In this document: positions 1 to 10,387 of the stretch, piece by piece
How positions within the stretch are numbered: position 1 is the stretch's first letter
Layout: each line of letters starts with the position of its first letter
Source: Micractinium sp. NFX-FRZ
Taxonomy: Eukaryota; Chlorophyta; Trebouxiophyceae; Chlorellales; Chlorellaceae
DNA length: 50,033 nt
Assembly (NCBI GenBank): GCA_029339195.1
Contig: JAPTJF010000453.1
Span: 1-50,033, forward strand
Direction of reading: 5' to 3'
Notes under the pieces: model-generated
The model's input: only the letters and a program-made list of their open reading frames with translations
Told to the model about the DNA's origin: nothing
Databases searched by the model: none
Program-made: the position numbers and the translations under genes

Positions 1-446
1 GCTGCTGCCGAGCGGCTGACGCAGCCGCAGCCTGCGACGTGGCTGACTACTGGCCCCCTTGTGTCATAATGGGAAGACGGTGGGCGTGGGCGTGCAGAGC
101 TCTTCCCTGTGGGATGCATTTGCGCCGGATGCTTCATGTCCATGCTGTGCGTGCCGCTGTTGCCAGTTTGCCAGTTCACACCGCAACAACAAGTTGACCA
201 CAGTGAGAGGCAACACTCCAAGCATGATGTAAGCGTGGCTGAGGAGGTGCAGAGGCGAAGGCAGTCAAACGGAGGTGCGGTTCGCCCAGTGTGCAGTATG
301 CGTGTGCATGATATGCCATGCTGACGTGGTGACGTGCTGGCATGAGCGCTGCCGTGCCGCTTGCCGCTGTGCCTCAGATGCGCTCCCGCCTCCGCGCCGG
401 TCCCACGTTGCTGGCATGGCGCTGCTGCTGACGTGGTCGCCCGTGG
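1..446. other. 3' flank of the GPKOW-like gene, no gene seen
   Basis: This stretch lies downstream of the stop codon of the minus-strand gene that begins at 6042 and probably holds its 3' UTR. The short open frames on both strands have no recognisable domain and no exon-like splice pattern. I saw no TGTAA-type signal on the minus strand here, so the transcript end is not placed. Confidence 0.5.
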
Positions 447-3400
447 TCACGCGTCCTCCCACGCGTCCTGCGGCCCCACATACTCGCTCACGTCGTCCAG
501 CGACAGCTTGTGCAGGCTGAAGTCACCTGCCAGCTGCACCGCCGCCAGCCCCGTCTCTGCACACGGGGTGAATCCGCAACTTTGGTCAATGTGGAGTGCT
601 TGTTTGGGTACGGAGAGGCTGACCTTGAGCCTGTGCAGCCAGAAGCCGCCTGTCGGTTGCATCGCCTCAAGCCCCGTCGTTGCCCCAGAACAGGTGGCAC
701 ACAGAACAGGTGGGACACAGAACAAGTGGCACACAGAACAGGTGGCACACAGAACAGGTGGCACACAGGGCACACAAGGCGCCTGTGCCTCTCCTGCCCC
801 TCCCTCCCCGCCCGCCCGCCTCACCGGTGTTGCGCTTGAGCAGCTTGCCCTGCTTGCCCCTCTGCGGGCCGCGCAGCACCATGACCGGTGTGCCCTCCGC
901 CGCCGGCACCACCGTCTCCAGCTGCCGTTGCTCCAGGTCCTGCAGCAGGGCGGGAGGATGTGGGTGAGTGGGAAGGGTGCCCCTGTGGTGTGGTGAGGTG
1001 TGGTGTGTGGGGAAAAGAAGGGGGGCATGCCGGCACACGACACCCATGCGCAGCACAACACATACGCATCAAACATCACACAGCAAACACACATGCACCC
1101 ACCTGTATGCTCTCCTTCAGGTCGTCAATGTACACGTCACACACTGCAGCACGATCCAGGAAGAGACAAAAGGCGGGGCCAGGGGGTGCGGTGTGGGCAG
1201 GCGGGAGGATGGGGTGGGTGAGTGGACTGGGCTGGGGGTGCTGCCGCCACCAGACCCTGTGCTCCGCTCTCACAAACCACCAGGCCTGCAGTGCCAGGCA
1301 CATGCCCAGGCTTCCGGCGCACGGGACGTCCTTCCAACCATGCTGACGGGAGTGGTCCCGCCCTCCCCCTCCCCCCGCCTGCCCCCACCTGTGGGGCCCA
1401 CGCCGCCTCCGCCATTGCCGGCCCTGCCCCCCGCCTGTGGGCATCTTCACACCCCTCCCTTCAGGTGCAGCTGACCGCCGCACGCCCACCCCAACCTTGC
1501 TTCCCCACCCCCAGCGCTTCGCCACACCTGTCGGCGTCTTCACATCCACCACTGTCCCCTTCTTCAGGTACAGACGCCCCCCTCGTGCCCGCTTGTCCAC
1601 AATCTTCACCCTGCGGCGCGAGAGCAACGGAGGATTGATTTCCTTTGTCAACAGCGCTACAGCGGGCAGTGGTGTGCCTCCCATCCCAACCTGCGCATCC
1701 CCACAACCCCGCTCCCCTGCACCCACCCACCCACCCACGGTATCCACCTGCCCCAAATCCCAGCCCGCCTGCCCCTCTCACCCATTTGCACTTCTTCAAA
1801 CACCCCTCGTCCTCACTCACCGCCCCCAGCACCCACCTGATGTTGGGGACCAGCCAGGGCCGCTCCTCTGCTGCTGCTACCGGCGGCGGCGGCGAGCCTC
1901 GCTGCCGGCTCCGCTTGCTGCTGCCGCCGCCGCCGCGCTCATCGCGCTCGCCGCCCCGGTCTGCACAGGCAGGAGGGCGGGCGGGTGGGGGGTGGGCAGG
2001 GAGGCAATGAGGCTGCAAGTGCACACCCGCCTGCTTGCTGTTCCTACTCAATTTCAAGGCCTCAAAGGGTGAGCCCCAGAGACCAGGCAGCACCAGGACA
2101 ATTATCCTCGAGCCCCGGCCCTCCCGCCGCCCCCCCGCCGCCCCCTCACCCCGCTTGCTGCCGCCCTCCTGCCGCTCTCGGTGGTGTTGCCGGTCCCGCT
2201 CCCCTCCCCGCTCCTCCTCGCGCCCGCCGCCCCGCCTGCTGCCACCCCCGCCGCCGCCGCCGCCTTCTCTGCTGCTGGGCCGCGCTTCCCGCTCGCCAAG
2301 CTCGCTGCAGCGCACTGTCACCGTTTCATACGAGGGCAGCAGCCGCACCCGCGCACGCTCTGCGGGAGGAGCGGGAGGGGAGCGAGGCAGGCAGCAGGAT
2401 CAGGGGTTGGGTGCTGGGCTCTCGGGCCAACCAGGGCAGCAGGGGACAAGTGCTGGCGGGCACTGCAGGGGAAGACGGCAGCAGGAAATTGCTGGGCCCT
2501 GCTCTATTAAACAGAATTAAGTAATTAGGAAATTGCTGGGCCCTGGGGAGCAAACGGGCAGCCAGCGTCAAGTTGTTCTGCTCCTCTCTCCCCTGCCACA
2601 TCCCCTCACTTCAACAAACCCCTGCTGGGTCGCCCACCTGAGCGCCCCTCCTCCTTTGGCTCCAGCGCCACCACCTCGCACAGCAGCCCGCTGTGCTGCC
2701 CATCCACCACCCGCATCGTCTGCACCAGGGATGAGACGGTGGGAGTGAGTTCAGGCCACATATTTGAGCTATTCTAGCACCCCACTGCGCCGCACGGGGC
2801 TGTTCCCATAAAAGTCGGAAGCTGGTGCGCACACGCCTTGTCCTGACATATTTGCAGCTTGAGAGGGCAGCCAGGGTTAGGACAAGATGGGGGCATGTAG
2901 GGGGGTGAGCAGGCCGGAAGGGTGGCAGGCTCTCCAAGCAAGCCTGCAGAATGCTGCGCAGCACCGAGCGCAGCACCTGCCCACCACCACGCTCCTGTGC
3001 CCGCCCACCTTGCCCGGGTGCACCCCCTCCCGCCGCCGCTCCACCAGCCTGCTCGCCCTCCTTACCACGACCAGGCACCACAGCGGTTCCTTCTTGGCAT
3101 GCCCATCTTGCCTGTGCCGTACGCACCCCTTGCAGGTGTCAGCCCTGCACCTTCCCACCTGCGCCCCCTCCCTGCGCCTGCCAACCACCAACTCCTTTGC
3201 AACCTGCCAACCACCAACTCCTTTGCAACCTGCCAACCACCTTCCCGGGGTGCACCCCCTCCCGCCGCCGCTCCACCAGCTTCTCGTCCACCGGCTTGGA
3301 GGACTTGAGCACGCCATCACCGTCCACGTACACCAGGTCCCTCTTGTCGCGGCTCTCTCCTGCAGGGTTTGTCAAGGGTGCAAGCAGCAGGAGGGGGGGC

Positions 3401-6042
3401 AATGGTAAGGCTTTTCTTGTTGCGGCTCTCTCCTGCAGGGTTCTGAAGGGTGCACAAGGGGCTTGAGCGGGGCAACCTCAACCTGTTAGAGAGAGTGCCG
3501 TGCTCAGCTGTATCATCCATGCACTTGTTTTTCGTACGCCCATGCTAGGGAGAGGGGATAAGAGGGGAAGGGGGGGGATGTGGCAGCGCACGGCAGGCGG
3601 GCCCCACAGCTCCGCCCCACAGGCTCCGCCCTCCTCCCGCCTGCCCTCAAACGTACACCACAGCTGAGTGCCCCATACCCACCCAAAGGCTCCCCCTTCC
3701 CCCGCACAACCCCCACCTGGCTTGATGTACTTCTTCTGAGCCTGCTCCGGCGCCGGCGCAGCGCCCAGGCCCAGCCGCTGCGGCCGCCTGCACCAGGGGG
3801 GAGGCGCCAAACCAGCGTTTTTGTTTCGCCAAGGGGCACGAAACCAAACCAACCGGTCCCCTCCCTCAGCACGCCGGCTTAGCGAATCGACAGCTGAGCA
3901 AGCTCTCAATCAACGCAATGCAAGCTTCCTGCAAGGCGTCTGGGCGGCCCAAGTCCATGCTTGAGGGTTCAGGGTTCCTCCTATAGTCCATGCTAGGAAG
4001 CTTGCAAGCCACCGCACCGCATATGCTCAGCCCCTGGGTGGGAGGGGAGGGGGTGCCCACCTCACAAGCTCCTTGGCCTTCACCTCCTCCTTGGCCCCCC
4101 GCCCTAGCGCCTTGCCCTCCGTCCACCCCATGCCTCTGCAGGCAGGCAGGCAGGCAGGCAGGAAAGAGGGGGGGGGGGCAGAGGTGTGGGCAGGCAGGCT
4201 AGCTGGGGCAATGCCAGGGCCGGTAACAGCCAGCTGCAGCAGCATTCAGGTCCAGCATGTGCCCCCCACCCACCCGGCAGCCCGTGCACCCGCAACAATG
4301 CAGCAGCAGGAATGCGACATCGGGAATGCAACAGCGGGAATGCAACACCGTTGGGTGCCCCACCTGAGCAGCGCCATGCCAAACTGCTCCACCGGCATGG
4401 AGGCGTACTCATCCAGCCCAGCCTCGGGGGGGAGCAATGCTAGGTCCTCCCTGCAGCACAAGGAAGGGGAAGCCGGACGCGGGAGGGGAATGTCCTTGTT
4501 AGATGTGTGGGTGCTGCGGCAGCGCACCTTGATCTGCTCGCTAGCCCAGGGAAGCGGGAGGGAATGTTCTCTACCAAGACGTGAGGAGGGGGGAAGAAAG
4601 GGTGTGTGTGCGGCGGCAGCCCAGCCAGGCCTTCCCAGCAGGCCAGGGAAGTGTGGCAAGGGGGAGCACGGAAGGGTGCCACAATGCCACAGAGGGTGAG
4701 TGGGTGGGTGGGTGGGTAGCATCCTGAGTCAAGGTGGGTTGGATGCAGGATGCAGAGCAGCGGCTTGCTTCCGGGCAGACAGGCGGCGCAGAGCAGCAGT
4801 GCTTGCCAGCAGCAGCGGGTGCTGGCCAGCATCACGGGCAGCGCGGGCTGAGTGCGCACTTGAGCTTGGCGGCGTCTCGGTCCGTTGGAAACGCGCGCTG
4901 CTCCTCCTCCGGCTGCTCCTCCTGCTGCTGCTGCTGCTGCCCGTTGGCGGCGCCGTCCTGCAGGGAAGCGGCTAGGCGTAACTGGCCGTGAAGGGCAGCC
5001 GTGAAGCGCCGCCTGGCGCCACAGACGTCCCTCCTTCGCCCAGCAAGCAGAGAGCCGTTGTGTGTACCGCCCTGCCCCGCCAGACGCACCTTCCACGCGC
5101 CGTGCCGCCCCTGACCTCCACAGTGACCGGGTGAGGCAGGCATCACAGGCGGGCCCCATCCCTGGCTCTGGCCTGCCGATACTGCTGCCCCTGGGACCTA
5201 GGCGCCTACAACTGCTCACTCACCCACTTGCTGGCTCACCCCACCCACCTGCGAGCGGGCGGGCAAGTGTGTGCAGCCCAGCATCAAGCTGTCTTTCCCC
5301 AACTTCCAGCACCCTCCCAAGATCTACACCCCACCCCCACCCAAGCACCCCGCCCACCTGCGGGCGCGAGCGCAGGAGCAGCCCATACGTGACCTCCTGC
5401 TGCGCCACCGCTGTGTCGTGCGCTGCAACCTCAAACTTGTCAATCCCCTCCCCGTCAATCTTGTCTGCCGCGTCGGGGATGTAGGTGGGGCGGAACTTGC
5501 CGCCGACGCTGCACGGGGGAGGAGAGGGCGGTCCGTGACAGGTGGCAGTGTTATGCTGACAGCTGTACTGCAGTCAGTGCAGCTGCCCCATGCTGCATCA
5601 GGGATGTAGTGGCAGCAAGGTGCAGGCTGGCAGGCGGTGCACCAGCTCACGTGAAGCGTAAAAGTGCAGCAGACCGATGCCCTACAGGAACGGACAGCCC
5701 GCAGCAGCTGAGCCCTGGGCGGCTTCGAGGCAGCCCAGGGCCGCGCCGCTCAGCAACCCCTAACCCATCCCCATGCAGCACCGGCCTGGCAACCCACCGG
5801 TACGAGTTCTGCTGCGCGGCAATCACCAGAGGGCCTCTCTGCGCGGCCGGCGCCGCCGCGGTGCGCAGCCCGCCGTCGGCGCCAAAGCCCACCACCTCCT
5901 CGCGCACCGGCCCGTCGCGCCGCCCTTCATCTGCCCCTCCCAAAGCTTTGGGACGCGGGGCAGCGCCCTTCTTGGCGGCCCCGCCGCCCAAGGAGAGAGA
6001 GAAGCCGGCGCCCGGCTTAGGGGCGTCGGTGCCCGATGCCAT
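447..6042 (-). CDS. GPKOW: GPKOW/MOS2 homologue: G-patch and KOW domain spliceosomal protein
   Basis: Fourteen exons (high to low): 5798-6042, 5358-5508, 4860-4957, 4364-4450, 4061-4135, 3717-3787, 3241-3359, 2638-2719, 2150-2359, 1837-1960, 1528-1610, 1103-1143, 825-939, 447-556. They join in phase into 536 residues, somewhat longer than human GPKOW or Arabidopsis MOS2. The family is an RNA-binding partner of the DHX16/PRP2 helicase in spliceosome activation; in plants MOS2 also acts in miRNA biogenesis and immunity. Visible hallmarks are the N-terminal PLVIAAQQNSY block, KFRPTYIPDA, a G-patch core (MPVEQFGMALL then RGMGWTEG, split over two exons), the RLGLGAAP block, a first KOW-like segment MRVVDGQHSGLL, an Arg/Gly-rich linker, RPWLVPNIR, the lysine-rich RLYLKKGTVVDV segment, and a C-terminal KOW motif MVLRGPQRGKQGKLL ending LSLDDVSEYVG. 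The ATG at 6042 opens exon 1 directly. Family is secure; the exon 2/3 junction is least certain, because an extra in-phase exon could be missed. Confidence 0.9.
689..768. repeat. 16-bp tandem repeat, five copies, in the last GPKOW intron
   Basis: Five head-to-tail copies of a 16-bp unit (consensus AACAGGTGGCACACAG on the plus strand) run without a gap. Units 2 and 3 differ from the consensus by one base each. The array lies inside the intron 557-824, between the last two exons of the GPKOW-like gene. Confidence 0.95.
3177..3240. repeat. 26-bp tandem repeat abutting the exon 7 donor of GPKOW
   Basis: A unit of about 26 bp beginning CCTGCCAACCACCAACTCC is present about 2.4 times. The last partial copy runs straight into the donor site of exon 7 (3241-3359), so donor-like sequence (GTGGTTGGCAGG on the minus strand) occurs three times in succession. 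Confidence 0.85.
4137..4164. repeat. GGCA tetranucleotide microsatellite at an intron end
   Basis: Several perfect copies of the 4-bp unit GGCA sit next to the acceptor of the exon 4061-4135. On the minus strand this is a run of CTGC, which supplies pyrimidines and repeated near-acceptor sequence. Similar runs flank acceptors near 12447-12480 and 31485-31515. Confidence 0.8.
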
Positions 6043-6702
6043 ATGCGCAATTTCACGATCTAGAGCTGTCAGCTATACAGTGCGTGCAACGACGGGAGAC
6101 GGGGCAAGGTGATGGTTCGCGCTGGCAACGGCGGAGCGCTGACAGTCTGGGATGTTCCCAGATACGTGCGTGAAGCGATGCCCGATCACAGTTGGTGCGG
6201 CCAGAGCGTTGGGCTTGCCAGATGTCTCAGTTTCGCGCCCTTCCGACGTGGCCCAATGTGCCCTTCTTTCATGAGCCTCGTGCCTTCTGCGGGCAGACCC
6301 AGTGCCCAGAAATCGATGTCATTAGTGTCGAGCGCCGCAACAGCCTGCGCATCCGCTAGCTGGCGTCCGCGCGGCTTCATCTCACGGCCTGCCAAGGCTC
6401 TCAAGGGTGCGCTCTGAACTCCAGGTAGTTGTGCATGCGGTGCAGCGGCCTTCGGAACGGGTATCTCTTCCCCCTCGGGGGCTGCCATCCCGCCGCGGCC
6501 CGCCTGGCGACCACCGGCTCTTGCTCGCCGCTCGTATGCCTGAGCAGTGCGCCTGGTGTGCGACTAGGGGCTTGCTCGCCTGGCGAGCGCTCTTCTGGTA
6601 CACTGCTGCACCGCCTGCGCTGCAGCACCGACTGTCCTGCCCGGCTCCTGCCTGTTGTGGCACCTGCAGGTCGTCCCGGCAGCTGCTCCACCCTAGCGCA
6701 CC
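6043..6702. promoter_or_regulatory. Divergent promoter region between GPKOW and four-TM gene 1
   Basis: These 660 bp separate the start codons of two divergently transcribed genes and should contain both transcription starts. I saw no clear TATA box. A short palindrome (GCTCGCCTGGCGAGC) lies near 6573. The 6186-6488 minus-strand open frame listed separately falls inside this interval. Confidence 0.55.
6186..6488 (-). CDS. Possible small hypothetical protein, 100 aa, unrecognised
   Basis: An uninterrupted ATG-to-TGA frame of 100 codons lies within the divergent promoter region, on the same strand as the GPKOW-like gene and upstream of its start. I recognise no domain, signal peptide or membrane segment; the composition is mixed and includes segments such as DTNDIDFWALGLPAEG. 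It could be a small intronless gene, an upstream ORF in a long 5' leader of GPKOW, or chance in GC-rich DNA. I favour chance or a leader ORF. Confidence 0.2.
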   Translation of the reverse strand: MAAPEGEEIPVPKAAAPHAQLPGVQSAPLRALAGREMKPRGRQLADAQAVAALDTNDIDFWALGLPAEGTRLMKEGHIGPRRKGAKLRHLASPTLWPHQL

Positions 6703-9374
6703 ATGGCTAGGGGCTACGGTGGGCAGGGCAACCCGTATGGGGCCCTGTACATGCTCCTCTCCCTCATCTCGGTGAGTGGCGGGCCAGCCAACCGCACGTG
6801 GGCCGGTATCCCCGTGGCTGCGCGCCTTCTCACCGCATGCGTCCCCCCCAGCGGCAGGGCTCCGCTTTTGGCCAGAGGGTTGCATGCACGCGACTGTGTG
6901 CAAGCAGGCAGTGCTTGCATGGAGATGAGAGGAGGGTCCAGGGGCAGGCGCAGTGTGGCTCCGACGGGGCCTGAGACGCCCCTGCACGTTGTTACCCCTC
7001 GCTGACCGTGCACTCGGCTGCCCCCTCTCTCCACACACCCCCGCAGTGTGGTCTCTGTGTGGTCATCCTGGTCATCGTGAACCAACAACTGTGGTAGTGA
7101 GTACCGCTGCCTGCCGGCGCCTGCCAGCGCCATGCCACCCTACCACTGCCTGCGACCACTGCCCCGCCGGACTAGGCACTGCATGCCAACCCAACGACCA
7201 CCGCCTGCCCTCCTGCCACATGCACGAACCCAACGCACCTGCCCAAATCACCTGCCCCCCTCCCTTGTGCAGCGGAACTTATTGCTACTGGGTGAGTTGG
7301 GGCTGGCAGGAGGCATCTGCTGCCTAGCAAAGGCGCCGGAGGCATGCACATGCGCACACTCGTTTGGGTGGCTACACATTGGCGGCATGGGGCGTGCCCC
7401 TTCCGCGGCCCCTCACATGTCTGCCACCCATTTCCGCTGCAGATTGGGAATGCCACCTACTGCTACGCCAATAACCGGTGCTACATGCAGACTGAATCCT
7501 CCCAGAGCGAGTGAGTTCAGGTGTCTAGGGCCGGCGCTGTCCCGGGTGCACCCGCTGCCTGTCCCGCCAGATCACCCGGACTCCCTTTGCACACACCCCA
7601 CCCGCCCCTGCAGCTTAAACCTTTGTTACTACAGCTGGGCCGCCGGCGGCGTGGGCCTCTTCTTCGCCCTGTGCGTCTTCTTCTTCCAGGCAAGCTGTTT
7701 GTGGTGTTCATTTGAAGAAAGAAAGAAAGAAACTAAAAACTGCTTGTGCTGGCAGCCTGTGCCTCCCTCGGGCAAACAGCTGCCAACCATCGCACTTGTT
7801 CGCCTGCTGTGCCGTGCAGGTGTGCTCCGGGCGCAGCCGCCACCTGCCCACGTGCGAAGTCTTGATCTGCCTCCTCTCCCTCCTCTGGTGGATCGCTGCC
7901 TCCTCCACAGGTAGGGGGGGCGGGCCTTGTGTTGCACGGTTGCGGGGTCTGCCTGGTCTGCCTGGCTGCCTCCTCGCTCCCGTTTTTTGTTTTAATCTTG
8001 TCGGTGACAGGCGGGAGGGCTTGCTGCGCAGCGCTGCGCAGGGCAGTGCAGCAGAGTGCAGCACAGCACAGCGCAGCCGCCGCGCCGAGAGGAAGGCCCC
8101 CACCGCTGTGGGCACATTGCAGTGGCCCCATAGACAGACACACGCCGGGTTCTTTCTTTTGCAGCACCTCAACACCTAGCACCTTAGGCCTGGGTGACCC
8201 AAGCCCAGCTGCCCGCCCCATCCTGGCCGCCCCTGCTCAACTGCCCCCACCTGCTCCCCCCTGTGCAGCCACGGTGTATGGCAAGAACGCGGACGACGTG
8301 GCAGTGATGCCCGGCACCTCGGCCTCCGAAATTGACACCCAAGTGCTGGACGACAAGCAGGACTACCGCACAGGTTCGCCTGTTCCCGTGGCAACTCCCG
8401 GACGCCTGCATTTAAGCCAGCCAGCCTGCCTTGCCCCATCTTCTGCCTGCCGACGGCCAGTCGAGGGCATGGGGACCACGCCAGCCTGGGTTCCAATCAA
8501 GCAACAAACCAGGGCAGGGCTGCCAAGGTGCCGTCGTTGGCACGAAGCCCAGGCCCATACCTGCTGCCAGTCATAGAGGCCAAGGCAGACAGGGCTGTGT
8601 TCATGCTGCATGAAGACAGCTGGTTGCCTTGGCCTGTATGACTGGCAGCAGGTATGGGCCTGGGCTTCGTGCCAACGACGGCACCTTGGCCGCCTGTGCC
8701 CCGGCCAGATACACAGCCCCTGCCTGCCCTCACCCCTCACCCCTCACCCCTGCCCTGCTCCCCACACTCCTGCGCCTCGCCCTCCCGCCCGCAGCCGTGT
8801 GGGCCATGGGCTGGGCCAACGTGGGCATCTGGGCCATGTGTGCCCTAGTCTCAATGAAGGACTGCGCCTCCATGCGGGGCCAGCAGCCCCCCCACCAGCC
8901 CGCGGCCGTGCCCGGCGGCTACCCCACCGGTGCGTGCGCGGCGGCCCCGGGGCAGCTTGGGAATGGGCGGGCTGGGCAGGCAGGCGATGGGAGGCGTGCC
9001 AGGGGTTTTGGTGTGACTACTTGGGGTGGCAAGTGAAGGGGGGATGCAGCGCCCGCGGGCCCCGCTAGCCCCCGCCTGCCTGCCTGGCCCCACGTGCCCC
9101 CGCCTGTCCAGGCAGCCGAGTGCCCAAACCCGCCAGCACCGTCGCCGTCCCCTGCCGGCAATCAACTGCTGCCTTCCCGCCCCTACCCGCCCCCGCTGCA
9201 GGCGCAGTGTACCAGCAGCAGACCGTGTACCAGCAGCAGCCGGTGTACTATGCTGCTCCCCCGCCCCCGCCCGGCGCCTACCCGCCAGCTGGCTACCCGC
9301 CGGCACAGCAGCCCTACCAGCCCTCGCCTTTTGCCACCCAGGGGCCGGGCTACCCTCCCGCCCAGACCGCGTGA
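6703..9374 (+). CDS. Four-transmembrane MARVEL-like protein 1, Pro/Tyr-rich tail
   Basis: Nine exons (6703-6771, 7047-7096, 7273-7291, 7443-7510, 7614-7689, 7820-7910, 8269-8373, 8795-8929, 9202-9374) give 261 residues. Exon 3 is only 19 nt. The ATG sits in ACCATGG. Four hydrophobic helices are visible at about 14-38, 76-94, 106-125 and 160-178. A Cys/Tyr-rich loop with several cysteines lies between the first two, and TM4 contains AVWAMGWANVGIWAM. The tail (from about 190) is rich in Pro, Tyr and Gln (repeated VYQQQ, then PPPPPGAYPPAGYPP), typical of a cytosolic binding tail. Topology resembles MARVEL/CASP-like tetraspan proteins of the secretory pathway or plasma membrane, but I cannot fix the family. 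The intron after exon 5 starts with GC rather than GT. A paralogue lies at 29807-32221. Confidence 0.85.
7690..7819 (+). other. GC-AG intron in four-TM gene 1
   Basis: Exon 7614-7689 ends TTCTTCCAG and the intron opens GCAAGCTG; the acceptor is GTGCAG before 7820. No GT donor nearby keeps the frame. The paralogue at 29807-32221 has a GC donor at the same place in the protein. Confidence 0.85.
8522..8690 (+). repeat. Near-perfect 66-bp inverted repeat (hairpin) in an intron
   Basis: The left arm 8522-8587 and right arm 8625-8690 are reverse complements at 65 of 66 positions, with a 37-nt loop (8588-8624). The element lies in the intron 8374-8794 of four-TM gene 1, in transcript orientation, so the pre-mRNA could fold into a long stem. 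It could be a foldback/MITE-like insertion, an inverted duplication, or a small-RNA precursor. The loop encodes nothing recognisable. Confidence 0.95.
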
Positions 9375-10387
9375 CTTCGCTGGGGCTGGGGCTGGCTTAC
9401 GGAGCAGCCTGTGCCGCGCCATGCCACGCAGGCTGGGCGTGGCACATTGTATTGTGCACGTAGTATTGTGCAGGGCCGTGGCCAGCCCTTGTTGCATAAT
9501 GCACATCACAGGAGACCACTGGCGTAGCGCTTCACAGCCGATCAACCACTGAAAGGACCACGCGTGTGCCATTGTTGAGCCCACCTTGCCCACACCTCCC
9601 CCCTGTGCCAGCTGACCACCTCTCTTGCCCTTCTGCCTCGCCTCCCCCCTCGATCATCTTCTCTCGTCATCCCCTCAAACCTCTGCCCAGTAGGCACGCC
9701 TGTGCCGTGAAAGCGGTGGGTTGGCTTGCAAAGGCACGCAGCCCTCCTGCCACACCATGTGTGGCTCTTTCGGGTCAATACAGTTACCGGTCGGTTGGAG
9801 CACTCGGGCATTGCAGAGCTTGTGGGTGTGTGATCGAATCGGGGGAGTGCATTGCGTAGATGGGGGCCGACGAAAACAGGCGCCCAAGCCTGCTGTTACG
9901 AGGGTGGTATAGGATGCGCTCGCACAGGCGCGGGCCGCTCAAATGCGGTACAGGTCACTGGAGGATGGCGGCGGGGGGTGGCGGTACCGTACATGCCGAG
10001 GGATTTGGTTGGAATGAAGTCGAGCAAAAGCCATGCGGGAAGACAGATTGGATGAGAGAGTAAGGAGGGGCGGGGGGGAGGGAGGAGGGTACGTGAGACG
10101 TGACGAAGTGTGTGGCAGAATGCGGGCTGCAGGCGCGGCGTGGGGTCACGCGTGCTGCAGCGTCTTGTGATGATGATGTGTGCCTTGCCTGGGGATATGT
10201 CGGGTGGGTGTGCACGGCAAGGCAAGGAGGCAGGGGAAGCAAGGCAAGGGAGCGAAGGCAAGAGAAAGGCAAAAAGAGAAGGGCTAAAAGAAGGGAGGGC
10301 AAGGAACAAGAGGCGGAAAGGGTGAATGGAGGCAACGAACTGGGCCTGGTGCCTACCAGCCAGCCAGACAGGCCGCTGCCGCACAAA
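9375..10387. other. Convergent intergenic region, purine-rich tract
   Basis: These 1013 bp separate the stops of four-TM gene 1 (+) and the bromodomain gene (-) and must hold both 3' UTRs. No TGTAA signal was seen on either strand. From about 10216 to 10340 the plus strand is almost all purine (G/A), so the bromodomain 3' UTR would be pyrimidine-rich there. A tRNA T-loop-like string near 9830 was checked and rejected. Confidence 0.5.

Noticed and set aside
4137..4164. Tetranucleotide runs as telomere-like or CRISPR-like arrays
   Set aside because: They are simple microsatellites beside splice acceptors, without spacers or telomeric units.
9800..9870. tRNA-like string with GATCGAATCGG
   Set aside because: The T-loop-like bases lack a matching T-stem, anticodon arm and acceptor stem.
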